Below, in pieces: positions 1-10,404 of a DNA stretch of 64,000 nt. The position numbers and the translations under genes are program-made. This DNA comes from Moniliella sp. 'wahieum'. Its lineage: Eukaryota; Basidiomycota; Moniliellomycetes; Moniliellales; Moniliellaceae. Positions within the stretch are counted from its first letter, which is position 1, and every line of letters starts with the position of its first letter. Below the pieces are notes generated by a model. The model did not search any database. It worked only from the letters and a program-made list of their open reading frames with translations, and was not told the DNA's origin. Where the stretch lies: positions 248,001 through 312,000 of the forward strand of contig RSEE01000014.1 of NCBI GenBank assembly GCA_003971905.1, written 5' to 3'.

Positions 1-1023
1 CTGGGAGGCGGGGATGTCGCCTTCGCATCATCCTTGACGCGCGGCAACACGGGTCCTAGCTCTTCCTCTTGGCCGGCGCGGGTGGCGGGGAGGTAGTGTT
101 TCAGAAACTGAAGCACATCCCGGGACAAGTCGGGCCAAAAGTGGACTGGCAACAACAAGTAGCGGGGGGGGAAGGAGGTCAGTACCACTCCATTCAAAAA
201 GGTATTAGGACCAAAAAAAACGTACGACCAGCCCCGACACCATGTCGATTGAGCGATGCCGACTCGCCCATATCCAGTGCATCCAGGGACCAAATATCAT
301 CCACCACAATATCGGACGAAAGTTTGGCCAGTAGCGCAGCCAAGAACGGCTCAAATGTCTGACCCAAATCCACCTGGTTAATTTGCTGGGGCCACAACTC
401 CCTGATTCTCAAGACAGGCAGAAAGACAGGGCGGGGGGACTCACCTCCTTATGAAGGCCATTCGCATGAAGCAAAACGAGAGTAACATGTTGGTCCTTGG
501 GGGTGGCCCGCCTACGGCGGGGCTCAGCCGGAACGATGCGCTGGGCCACAGCCCACAGTTGCCGTTCTCTCTGCACGATGCGCTCCTGGACGACACGCTC
601 GTGGCCTGTCGCTGTGGTTGGGAGCTGAAAGCCCGACGATTCGAGGGCCTGGGGCGTCCACGTCTCCCATGCGGCTGCCGCGTCTGGTTTGGACAAGCCG
701 GCAGGAGGAAGCGGATTTCCCACGGGGATGGTCGCTGTGGGCAGCGCGCGCGGCCAAGCAGCGGGGAAAACATGGGATCGGGAAGTCCAGGCCGTACCAT
801 CGGGGCCTCGGAATGCCGTGCGCTCCCCAGACAGTTGACCACCGGGAAGAAGGTGCAGCGGCGGGGCCAAGGCGTCGGGTGCCGTCGCTGGGACCTGCCA
901 TCGGTGGGGCCCGCCAGCCCGAGGGGGAGGGGCAGTGGCAGGTGGGACGAGCGGCAGAAGCAGTTGCGCCGGGTTGGTGACCGCAGCCTGCAGGGCCTTC
1001 TTGGTCAGCGTCGCCGTAGCCAT
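1..1023 (-). CDS. alpha/beta hydrolase (Lpx1-like family), copy A, 5' part
   Basis: The N-terminal part of a fungal alpha/beta hydrolase; the gene leaves the window at base 1, so the nucleophile region is only partly seen. Three exons read in frame: 445-1023, 226-373 and 145 to the edge, with GTGAGT and GTACGT donors and CAG acceptors. Recognisable family blocks are VTLVLLHANGLHKE (first strand and oxyanion loop), then FEPFLAALLAKL and DDIWSLDALDMGESA, then FWPDLSRDVLQFL. In the family (yeast peroxisomal Lpx1 and many filamentous-fungus relatives) these precede the GHSxG serine elbow. The ATG at 1021-1023 matches the start of the second copy at 7690-9753. Unlike that copy, no frame break is visible here, so this is the likelier functional one. 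Substrate unknown; family assignment is by eye. Confidence 0.7.
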
Positions 1024-1331
1024 GGGGGATGGGCTCTGGGATCTGGGAGCACAGACAAGAATCGGTGGAACGAGAAGGTAATAAATGGATTGCGCAAGTG
1101 AAAGAAATGCAAGGTGCCAGCCAACATCCGGGTACCGGGGGGTAGATACCGGTTAAAGCAGTTTGTCTCCGGATACCGAGGCAATCGATTGCGATCTGGA
1201 TACCGACCGAGGCCGACCGAGGTCAACCGAGGCGGCGGTTGCCTTTTCCGAAAGAGGTTTGAATCAAAACAGTGACTGGTGGCTTGGACCGACAGTCCCT
1301 CTGATATCGTCCCTGGCAGTTGGTAGGAAAA

Positions 1332-1427
1332 GGCGAGATAGCGAAGTGGTCTAACGCGCTGTGTTAAGGAGTTTCGGCTTTCTAACCGCAGTCCTCCGGG
1401 GCGTGGGTTCGAATCCCACTCTCGTCA
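1332..1427 (+). tRNA. tRNA-Leu (anticodon AAG) with a short intron
   Basis: A cloverleaf can be drawn. Acceptor strands are 1332-1338 and 1420-1426 (seven pairs, one G-T), the D arm is GCG/CGC at 1341-1357, the anticodon stem is CTGTG (1359-1363) with CGCAG (1387-1391), and the T arm is GTGGG-TTCGAAT-CCCAC ending at 1419. The anticodon loop reads TTAAGG with AAG at 1366-1368. About 16 bases (1370-1385) do not fit and sit one base 3' of the anticodon, the standard position of nuclear tRNA introns. The short variable arm is compatible with a class II leucine tRNA. T-rich tracts from 1429 can serve as the Pol III terminator. A degenerate relative lies at 10310-10404. Confidence 0.85.
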
Positions 1428-1506
1428 CTTTTTACTTTTTTTCGTTACCAAGAACAGGAAAGCAATTATGGTCATTGATCCCACGCTGTACACGGGCGGG
1501 TGAAAA

Positions 1507-2003
1507 TCCCTGTTGAATAAAGCGGCGTGCGCGTTGTCAATGTTCTGACGTAAGCGACGGGCGTAAGCCGGAGGTCACCCGCCCACATGGGTGATAAATA
1601 CCCTCCAGCGTGGAACGGTGGACCAGCGGCTGCGGTGGCGACGGGGGAACGGTGGCTACGGTGGCGAGCAAGCACCAAGCACCAAGCACCTGACCGGGCC
1701 GTAGGCCTCTAGTTTGAAATATGGGTCATGGCGCTCTAGTTTGAAATATGGGTCATGGCGGGATTGGAAAATGGGTAAATCGGCTGCATATTTGAAACTA
1801 ACCGGGCCTACGGCCCGGTCAGGTGCTTGGTGCTTGGTGCTTGCTCGCCACCGTAGCCACCGTTCCCCCGTCGCCACCGCCCGCTGGTCCACCGTTCCAC
1901 GCTGGAGGGTATTTATCACCCATGTGGGCAGGTGACCTCCGGCTTACGCCCGTCGCTTACGTCAGAACATTGACAACGCGCACGCCGCTTTATTCAACAG
2001 GGA
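1507..2003. repeat. fold-back element: near-perfect inverted repeat, ~200-bp arms
   Basis: The left arm (1507-1706) is matched base for base, with a few mismatches and small indels, by the reverse complement of the right arm (1806-2003). The outer ends read TCCCTGTTGAATAAAG on the left and CTTTATTCAACAGGGA on the right. The ~100-bp loop (1707-1805) carries two copies of AGTTTGAAATATGGGTCATGGC-like sequence, and its right part, GGGATTGGAAAATGGGTAA, recurs just outside the right arm at about 2004-2045. No protein is encoded. The form fits a fold-back or long-TIR non-autonomous DNA element, or a recent inverted duplication. No clear target-site duplication was found. Confidence 0.75.
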
Positions 2004-2039
2004 TATGGGTCATGGCGGGTTTGGAAAATGGGTAAATCG

Positions 2040-2390
2040 GCTGCATAAGCGGAATGGGGCTGAAGAGGCCGGTGGCAGAGACCCGACGATTGTGGCGACA
2101 TCCATTTGGGGCTGCAACCCACGCCTCACCGTCTGGCCTCTAACTCCATAACCGCCCCTTCCCTTCGGCCATGCCCCTGCGCATGGGACGCATGACAGTC
2201 ATCCGTCACCTGGCTCGTTCGCCGGCAAAAGAAGCTTCGCATCATATCAAAGCGCCGCCCATGGCCCCATCTCAGATCTCACGTCTCGAGAGGTTCCGGC
2301 TGATGGGTCCGGGATGCGCACCACCCTATGGCCTGGCTACTGATGACTGACGACTGCCACCAAACCTATACTCATCCTCATCGCGCAATG
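2040..2390. other. intergenic stretch, no gene seen
   Basis: Apart from the repeat of the fold-back loop sequence at its left end, I see no coding frame, RNA gene or repeat here. Confidence 0.5.
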
Positions 2391-3930
2391 CATGTCCATT
2401 TGGTTCTCGCATCAATCATTATCACTGTCCGAAGAGTCGTCGCTGTTGCCCCCTCTCCTCCGACAGCCGCCACGGCAGGTGTCTTCTTCTTGGCGCGCTT
2501 GTCCCACAGGTGCATGGCACCGTTCGTTGCAATCCTGTTTTTGTCTGGGGGCAGCACTACTCGTGGAATATCGACGCCATCAGAGTCGTAGTGGGCTCTT
2601 CCTTCCCTTGTTGCTCCAGCACCCCGGGAGAGGAGCCCCAGGCCGAGCTACCACCGAGCCATCACTAATAGACACATCGTACCCCGGTGAAGAGTGGTGC
2701 AGAATCTTCTCGGAGATCATGCCGTTGTACAAAAAGGTGTCACCCGGGAGCTTATTGTAGAAGTTGCAATGTGCAACGGACGCATAGATGTGCTTCACGC
2801 GACCCTCGAATCTGGCAGCGTCCGTGTTCTGGAGAGGGCCGAACAATTCGAGCACATCAGACGTATGCGTCAGGAGGAGATGGAGCTTCGGTCGCGTCGC
2901 GATCATGGCGCTGTCGGGGCCGAGTCTCGAAAGGCATTCGACAAATCGGCATGCAGTCTGGGTCGCCCGGTACGGTTCCAGCCATAACGGGCATGTCAGC
3001 GTCTAAACCCGTATATCAATCATGGCTGTGGGACGTACCATGAACTGCGCCCTGGCCTGCCCGGCAGCCGGATACCATGTCCTGGAAAGCAAACCATGCA
3101 GGTCGGCTGCCGCGACGATAGCGTCATAAACCGCGGAATCGGAAACGTGAACTCCTTCTCATCGTTGTGGCCTCTTTTCCGGTCTCGAGGATGGAGAGTG
3201 CCGCGAATGGGAGAGCCACAAGCATAGTGCGCACATCCTTCCCAACCCCAGTCTTTAGGTTAGCCAACAAACCCCTAGCTCGGATATTGGTGCCCTCTGC
3301 GCCAGGGATACCCTCCGTGTTGAGATCGCTGATGAATATCAGTCTCTTGGTTGCGGATTTGCTCGACACGCTCATTCGGGGCGCCGAGCTTCTACAGGCG
3401 AGGAGGCACGGGAAGCAGGGGAAGGCGAGCATGCGTCAGGTGGCTGGGGCATGCTCGCCTCTTCGGCCACCTCGTCAATGGCGTGACTGGCCCCCATCCT
3501 CGCACCCAGCCCACTTTGTGGCTGTGCCTGCGCCACCATCATGTGCTTGAGTGCATCAAACTGGACATCGGTCGAACTGGGCAAGCACGGCACTGGCACA
3601 GCAACCTCTCGTCCTCCTTCACCGTGGACCAGGCCGCGGGAAAAGGTATAGCAGATGCATCTGTCCTATTGTGCACTTGTGCGGCTCGTTCCATCGGTCG
3701 GCATTTTGGTGAGCCGACGTCGAAACATGGCGGTGGCGACTTGGTAAAAGGATGGGCGAGATGGGTTGTACATATGATATGCATTGGTGGGTGCTTTTTT
3801 TGTCACAGGTCCGGCAGACGATCGCGGCCCCCTCTAACCTTTTAAACCTTGTCCCCTCTAACCTTAAAACTTGCCTCCTCTCCAGAGACGCGCGCTCTCC
3901 CGCTTCTTGATGCTCTTCCAAGGCGTATTA
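2390..3930 (-). pseudogene. unrecognised, probably decayed coding region
   Basis: Several minus-strand stretches look protein-coding, with balanced composition and no low complexity, but they lie in different frames. One near 3124-3600 contains KRLIFISDLNTEGIPG, a strand-and-turn pattern like a von Willebrand A or Ku-type domain. Another at 2580-2960 contains GPDSAMIATRPKLHLLL and LPGDTFLYNGMISEKI. A third near 2400-2580 contains VDIPRVVLPPDKNRIATNG followed by an acidic serine-rich tail. A possible GTACGT donor follows the codons for AQFM near 3042. The order suggests one gene read right to left. I considered Ku80 and Hus1/Rad9 but neither alignment held up. Either a pseudogene or a gene hidden by sequence errors. 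Confidence 0.3.
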
Positions 3931-4930
3931 CATTCGTCATCCCCTATCTGAAGATGAGAGTGGCGCAGTCCAGATGGCCACCCTGATGGGTGATGCGGCA
4001 GCACTATAGTGTTGGCAGTGTGGTGGTCGAATACGAGAGCCAACGACACGCCTAATACAAGGGTGCATATGAAAGCAACAAGGCTATATACCTTAGGGCT
4101 GCGGAGATCATGGACAAAGCCAACACAAAAGCTAAATGGAGTGGTTACAACATCGGAGCTCCTTGACCTCTCGACCAGGGGCTATCGCCTTGACTTTTGA
4201 TGTAACACCGTATTAGGTCACTAGTATAGCTCAAGTGAGGATAATCGTGACCTGTATAGCGATTCACCCGGCTATGGAGACCGCAATGGATGCTGAAGCG
4301 GTTGGGACAGTAGCGTAGGCGATCAATTGCGGGCGAGAGATAGGCGTTGGTGGTAGGAAGCAGGACGAGGGCTACTGGACAAGGCTACTAGTCGTTGACT
4401 TACGCGCGCATCAGCAATCTTCGGGAGCCCTTGGAGTCTCGGGGCTAGAGAGGCCGCAAGTGCGCCGCGTTCGGTGAAGCCAGTCACCGTCGCAACAGAC
4501 AACTAGTACTACAGCAAGTCGCAAATAGGCAAAGTCAAAATGGCGCTCTTGATTGAGATGATTAGACCCTCGAACACTCTGCTGCAGGAGGCCGCTATAT
4601 TGTTGAGGCGTTAGGCAGATATAATAGCTTACCTATAGGCCCCTGGCGTTGCCCAGGATTGCCTAGGCCCCTGGCGTGGCCAGATTGGCCTGTGCGCACA
4701 GATTGGCTGCGCCACACGAGCCTCCTTTTAACCTCCTGCTCATCTGTGGTTGCATCCTGTCTCCTCACCACCGCCTCTCTCATTGCGCCCATAGCAACCA
4801 GTATCCCATCTCTGCAGCCAGCACAACGCAGAGTGCTCTGTACCACGGTGCAACAGCACCATCTTCTTCCCCTGGACATTAACATCACCATCGTTGCTGC
4901 CTGCACTGCTTACTGACCGCTTTTTGCTAG
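3931..4930. other. gene-free stretch
   Basis: No coding frame, tRNA or repeat could be supported. Short open frames here have no recognisable motif. Confidence 0.4.
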
Positions 4931-5720
4931 TCCCGCCCCCATCGCTCGGTTCTCCTGGCCTGGTCTGCATTGCTGCCGTACGTCTCCATTCCCTCTCCCG
5001 CCACACTCCGTCCTCCTCGCCTCGTCAGTATCGCTGTTGAACGCCCCCTCTGCCTCTCGCCCCGGCCCCCTCTCACTGTCTGCATTGCTTTTGTCGTATG
5101 TGTTCTCTGCCCACCAGCGCTCTGTTGCTGACCCCGCGTACACAGACTCCCCCTCGCGGGCCATCTTGCCCTTTTCACCTGATCCGCAGCGTCATCGTAC
5201 GTGCCCGCTTCCTCCGCATTCCCCACACTTCTGCTGACCTTGTGGGTCGCATGCATGACGTGCATGCACCGTGTCGCTCACCTTCGGCCTTGTCCGTCTG
5301 GTTCCATTTTGCCTCGCCTGTGGTCCTCTCGCTTGGCTGGTCTGCCTTGCCATCGTACGTCCCCCGTACTTCGCGCTTGGAGTTGTCCTGCCGCTGACAC
5401 TGTCTACCCAGCTGCTGCATGCACGGAATCCCACGGTTGTTCGTCTCGTCTTGTTCGCCTCGACTCATCTGACCTGTTTCGCGTCGTACCCCTTCTGTTA
5501 TATGCCAGCGCTGTTCCTAACTTTGTTCGCCTACCAGTGTGCATTCCGACTTCATCCCGCTTGCCCTCGCTACTGGCCGTCTTGATCCCTGACCTGTGAG
5601 TCCGTCGCACATTTTCTGTGTCTCTCGCTAACCCTATGCTGCTGCTGACTTGGCCAGCGTCTCCCTAGTGCGCACTCTTCACACTAACCTGCCACTTTCT
5701 GAACCGCTCGCTGCTCTACT
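4930..5720. repeat. degenerate pyrimidine-rich repeats
   Basis: A CT-rich stretch in which a block like CTGGTCTGCATTGC followed by a CGTACGT-like end recurs imperfectly near 4960, 5070, 5185 and 5335. The spacing is irregular (about 110 to 150 bases), so this is an eroded tandem array at best. All frames on this strand are open by composition only, and no protein is supported. Confidence 0.35.
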
Positions 5721-5943
5721 ACGTTTGTGTGCTTCCGTCTGACGTCACACCTATTAACCGTGGTTGCCGTGTCATCGCTTCCCAGCGATCTTCGAATGCA
5801 TTCTATACCTAAAAAAATACCTACCCTGCCTATAAATCTAGTAGTTCTGGATCGATGCCAGCCAGCCGGTTGGAGAGCCTACAAGCACGCATCCAATCAA
5901 CAGCTAAGCGTTTGGGCACATTTGAGCTAAGGGCTTGAGCGCA

Positions 5944-6142
5944 TGTGGCCAAATCGCTTGACCTCTTGGGCCAAAGCGCTTAACCTCATGTGGCCACAAT
6001 GCCAAAAACGTTCCGCACCAAATTTCACGGATTTTTGGGTGATTGCCAAATCGCTTGACCTCTTGGGCCAAAGCGATTACCTCATGTGGCCACAATGTCA
6101 AAAACGTTCCGCACCAAATTTCACGCATTTTTGGGTGATGTG
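5944..6142. repeat. direct tandem duplication, ~99-bp unit, two copies
   Basis: The unit starting CCAAATCGCTTGACCTCTTG at about 5949 recurs at about 6048. Both copies run on through CTCATGTGGCCACAATG, AACGTTCCGCACC and ATTTTTGGGTGAT, with only a handful of differences. Each unit also contains the internal echo TGTGGCCA. No coding function seen. Confidence 0.8.
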
Positions 6143-6449
6143 TCATCTAAGCAAAATATTAATTTTTCACACCCGCCCGTGTATAGTTTGGCTGATCTCG
6201 CACCCATTTCCAATTTCTTCGTCTCGAGCATCTCGCACCTTCCCTGCTTCTTTCACTTCGCACCATGTCCTCTGTTCTTGCTTCTTCCCCACGAACGATT
6301 GCTACACCCCTTGGCCTAGTCCGATTCTCTGGTCTCCCTCGCCTTAGCCCTGACTGTGACACACACTATTATCACCCTCCAAGAAAGCACTGCTACTAGG
6401 TAACACAAGTCGACTAGTCGCATGGCAACCCATGGTCATCCGATGAAGC

Positions 6450-7160
6450 TCATGTGTGTTCAGTACTTAGTAATCCGCGACCTTCTATAATGTCTCCGAC
6501 TTGTGGCTTCATATTCATCGGGGGTCCAACCGAGCCATGTCTTCATCCGTACCAGCGAAACCAGGACGATCGTGCTCGGGTGCACGCTGACGACTTGGCT
6601 ATCGGGTGCAAATCCCACGGATCATATGAGTCTTTCTTGCCGAGAACAACACCCACATCAAGGTGCGTGTGGAAATGGACCAACATGCACAACACTAAAA
6701 TACCATCTAGGATGTCACAGTATGACCGCATCAACGGAAATCTCTACCTGTCCCAATCAAAGTTCATTGAGGAGAACCGCCTGAAAAGGATGGTCTCGCT
6801 GGATCAAAGGTACGCCAACTGCCCCACCCCACCCACACACATAATGATCCTAGCAAGGGCCGACCCTCTGATCCCCTAGCCACGCTTCTCGAACGAAAGG
6901 ATTACCAGGCCAAGATCCGCCGGGCTCTGTAGACCGAACGCATAGGTCATCCTGATGCTCTTTTCGGTTTGTCAGCTCTGAGTCGGGCCACTGCCTAACC
7001 ATCACACGCCCCTCGTTCTGCTGCATCCGACTTTTCATCCGTTATTTGTACGCGACGAGGGATTATCGCCTCTCCCCGCATCACCCCTTTCCCGAGTGCT
7101 CCAGCTCTGGAATTATACACCGACTCGGACCTAGTGGGAGATCCCGAACAGGTACGTTCT
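6450..7160 (+). mobile_element. Ty1/copia-type retroelement fossil (old fragment)
   Basis: Fragments of a copia-type pol region remain. HADDLAIG near 6585 is the reverse transcriptase YVDD-type motif, LYLSQSKFIEEN near 6745 is the copia block after it, and YTDSDLVGDPE near 7118 is the start of the copia RNase H domain. The order RT then RNase H on the plus strand is normal, but the spacing is much shorter than in a whole element. It is broken several times, lacks gag, protease and integrase, and no LTRs were recognised. The wear suggests an old insertion. Confidence 0.6.
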
Positions 7161-7689
7161 GCCTCGGGACGTATCATTTTACGTCTACGGTGTCCCTGTC
7201 TTAGCAATCCTTACGGTAACCCAAGAGCGTCAAGAAAACACGGCCGCTGCCGAAATTACGGCCGGGGTTTACAGACTTTTCGACGCCGACTACGTCAAAA
7301 CATCTTAATCAAACTAAGGGCGATCAACGAAGACGAACTTATTCATGAACTAGATAAACATGTGGCCTCTGGGAGACTATCCTCACCATGTCGCTGGCAG
7401 GAGTAAACACCAGGGGCCGATGCCATAACCATCCCGTTGGCAAACCCCTATAAGCACCTGCCTACGCTTCTCATCGAAAGCCTCAACCAAATCACGGGCC
7501 TAGAGTCTCTGGCCAGCGGGGAGTTGACGTGGGGACCGAGAGCCGAGCACCTCTAGGCCATGCTTAATCAGTCCTGTCATCCGAGTTGGCCGCGCTGAGT
7601 CCAGACTCGACCGTGTTCGATCGGGCATGGCTAATGTATTGCCCGAAGCAAACGATCCCTCTCTCTCCTTCTTTCTCTGCTGTGGGGGT
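7160..7689. other. gene-free stretch
   Basis: Short frames only. A stretch near 7290-7370 encodes RAINEDELIHELDKHV in one frame but nothing supports it as a gene. It may be further debris of the neighbouring fossil. Confidence 0.35.
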
Positions 7690-9753
7690 CTAGTCCACCA
7701 CACCTATCTTGGAGCCACCATTGCATTCAAATCTGCTGTCCAACATACTCGCGGGAGACGTACGCCAATGGTCCGGAGGCTGCTGATCGTCGCTGCTGAT
7801 CGTCTCGGCCATCCACCCAGCCACGATGTCCGCCATCCTATCCGGCAGCAGCTGAGGCATCATGTGTCCCGAATCAGCCACCACCACCGCCTCGCCCTGG
7901 ATGGGGAACCGGCCCGCAGATCGTCCCACCCCACAAGCTTTCTCCGCCTCCTTGCCCCCGGCTGCGATTGCCTGCCGATTGTCCTCAATGAACTGGCGCG
8001 CACCCGTTCACCTTCGCGCAACTGGTCCGACAAGGTGGGTAGTACGCCCGGACCGGGCTCCATCCAGCGCAGTCGTTGGTAATACGGAGTGATCTGGTGA
8101 TACGTCCCATACTCAAATGCAAACGCGGTGAATGTACGGCCCTTACGATGAGGAGGCTGGGCCTGATCACCATCACCATCACCACCAATGCGACTCCAAT
8201 AGTTGGCAAAGCACCCAGAGAGGAGAGCGAGCATGTTGTGCATCCCGGTCAAGCTGCCTGCATAGATGGCACTTTCGGAGTACTTGGACGTGCTCAGATG
8301 TACTGCCTCTTCTGACTCTTGTCCCGGCGTAGGGCTGTTTCCGTCATGCCGATGGAAGGGGACGAGGCATGGTTGAAAAACAAGTTGCGTGCGGACTCGT
8401 GCCACGGACCGTAAAACGGCGAACGGGTCAAGGCAGTCTGTGCTGCGGAGAAGGAGGGCCACATATCGCGCCGACGGGAGTTCATTCGTGAAAGGGACCA
8501 ATGAGGTCCTTCTTCGGAAGGGGTGTACCAAATTGATGGTCCTCGTGGGATCTCGGTGCCATCGGGAGCTTGGACGGCAGGTAAGCCCTCGACGGAAAGA
8601 CAGGTGGGTGGGCCAAAGGCGGGTCCAACATGATCAAGGTATCGACCAGGTGAGGGTTGAGAGTTGGCGGCCATAGTAGCAAGACAAGATCCTATGCTGT
8701 GTCCGATCAGAACGACCCTGGGAGGCGGGGATGCCACCTCCGCATCATCATCCTTGACGCGCGGCAACACCTGTCCTACCTCTTCCTCTTGGCCGGCGCG
8801 GGTGGCGGGGAGATAGTGGTTCAGGAACTGAAGCACATCCCGGGACAAGTCGGGCCAAAAGTTGACTGAACAACAACATGCAACAGCCAGGGAAAACGGA
8901 GGGGCAGATGTCAGTATCAGTACCACTCCATTCAAAAGGTATTAGGACAAAAAAAAACGTACGGCCAGCCCCGACACCCTGTCGGTTGAGCGATGCCGAT
9001 TCCCCCATATCCAGTGCGTCCAGCGACCAAATATCATCCACCACAATATCGGACGAAAGCTTGGCCAGTAGCGCCGCCAAGAACGGTTCAAATGTCTGGC
9101 CCACATCCACGTTGTTAGTCTGCCGCGGACCACAACTCCCTGATTCTCAAAACAAAAAGACACGACAAGGGACTCACCTCCTTATGAAGGCCACTCGCAT
9201 GGAGCAAGACGAGGGTAATATGTTGGTCTTTGGGGTGGCCCGCCTACGGCGTGGCTTGGCCGGAACGATACGCTGGACCACAGCCCACAATTGCCGTTCT
9301 CTCTGCGCGATGCGCTCCTGGACGACACGGTCGTGGTCCGTCGCTGTGGTTGGGGACCGAAAGCCCAAAAGTTCGAGAACTTGGGGCACCCAAGTCTCCC
9401 ACGCGGCTTCTGCCTCTGGCTTGGGCAACCAGCAGCAGGGGAAGGGCCTTGCCCACGGGGGTGGTCGCTGTGGGCAGCGCGCGGGGCCAAGCAGCGGGGA
9501 AAACATGGGATCGGGAAGTCCAAGCCGTGCCATCGGGCCTCGGAACGCCATGCGTTCCCCAGACAGTTGGCCACCGGGAAGAAGGTGCAACGGGGGGCCA
9601 AGGCATCGGGTGCCGTCGCTGGGACCTGCCATCGGTGGGGCCCGCCAGCCCGAGGGGGAGGCGCAGTGGCAGGTGGGACGAGGGGCAGAAGCAGTTGCGC
9701 CGGGTGGTGGCCGCAGCCTGGAGGGCCTTCTTGGCCAGCGTCACCGTGGTCAT
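7690..9753 (-). pseudogene. alpha/beta hydrolase (Lpx1-like family), copy B, frame-broken
   Basis: Full-length relative of the gene at the left edge, read right to left from the ATG at 9751-9753. The family blocks are in order: DDIWSLDALDMGESA, FWPDLSRDVLQFL, the serine elbow VVLIGHSIGSCLA near 8690 (nucleophile Ser), RRRDMWPSFSAAQTAL, FEYGTYHQITPYYQRLRW, and the C-terminal VVVADSGHMMPQL carrying the likely catalytic His near 7870. One intron (8873 to about 8963; GTACGT donor, GTTCAG acceptor) is shared with copy A. Against copy A the first exon changes frame at least three times; for example one base is missing in the ACCCCAAAG run near 9230, just before the first strand. The last exons also change frame. 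Either a decaying duplicate or a gene damaged by sequencing errors. Confidence 0.65.
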
Positions 9754-9960
9754 ATAGCCGTGGGCAGAGGGAGACCAATGAGGGTACGAAAGGGATGGAC
9801 TCTGGAGCACAGACAAAACCCGGTGGAACGGGAAGTTATAAATATATTGCGCAAGTCTAAGAAAACAAGCAAGATACCAGCCATCATCAATGTCCGGGAT
9901 ACTGGGTGAAGATAATAATACCTGATGTAAACTGTCTGATGATACTGGGCAAGAACCTGT

Positions 9961-10155
9961 TATTATCTGGTTACCGGGGTCACCTGTGGGCCCACCGGTT
10001 CATTACTGCCTTGGTACCGGGTCCACTGTGGTTTTACTGTCTGGTTTCCGGGCCCACCGGTTACTATCTGTGGATATCGAGCCCACCGGTTTTACTGTCT
10101 ATAAATACCGGGCCCACCGGTTACTGTCTGGAGCTGGAGGGCCACCGGTTGCTGT
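9961..10155. repeat. degenerate tandem repeat, ~30-bp unit, about six copies
   Basis: GCCCACCGGTT recurs at about 9991, 10053, 10082, 10113 and 10141, with a weaker copy at about 10021. The spacing is 28-32 bases. Between them the unit often reads TTACTGTCTGG or ATACCGG. It sits between the broken hydrolase copy B and the degenerate tRNA. A weaker version of the same ACCGAGG/ATACCG pattern is present at 1160-1235, in the equivalent place beside copy A. Confidence 0.7.
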
Positions 10156-10309
10156 GCGGTTTTTTCAAAACGAGGTTCGAATCCTCAGGGTTGCTTATTT
10201 TTCCAGGCATTCATATTCTATCTTCTACTGTGGTCCGTACCCGAAGGGAGAGAGCAAAGTGCCGCTACTGTAGTACAAAAGTAATGGGCCATCCGTGGGC
10301 AAACATATT

Positions 10310-10404
10310 TTTGATCAGTCTAACGCGTTGTGTCAAGCAGTGTCTGTGTTCCTAACCGCAGTTCCACGGGGCGTGGGTTCAAATCACACTCTCGTTATTA
10401 CTAG
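10310..10404 (+). pseudogene. degenerate tRNA-Leu copy
   Basis: CTAACGCGTTGTGTCAAGC and CTAACCGCAG and GGGCGTGGGTTCAAATC match the intact tRNA-Leu at 1332-1427 in order. The 5' acceptor strand is unrecognisable, the invariant T33 is C, and the T stem has lost a pair. It lies upstream of hydrolase copy B just as the intact tRNA lies upstream of copy A, so it was carried by the same duplication. A second B-box-like block, GAGGTTCGAATCCTC, stands at about 10169-10183. Confidence 0.7.

Noticed and set aside
2390-3930. Ku80 (vWA-like KRLIFISDL) or Hus1/Rad9 identity for the decayed minus-strand frames
   Set aside because: Only one strand-like motif fits each family; the rest of the reading does not follow the order of any of them, so no function is assigned.
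5000-5600. Long open frames on both strands
   Set aside because: They come from CT-rich, degenerate repeat composition; no motif, no codon pattern, and three frames are open at once.
10310-10404. A second functional tRNA-Leu
   Set aside because: The 5' acceptor strand is missing, T33 is replaced and the T stem is impaired, so it is called degenerate.
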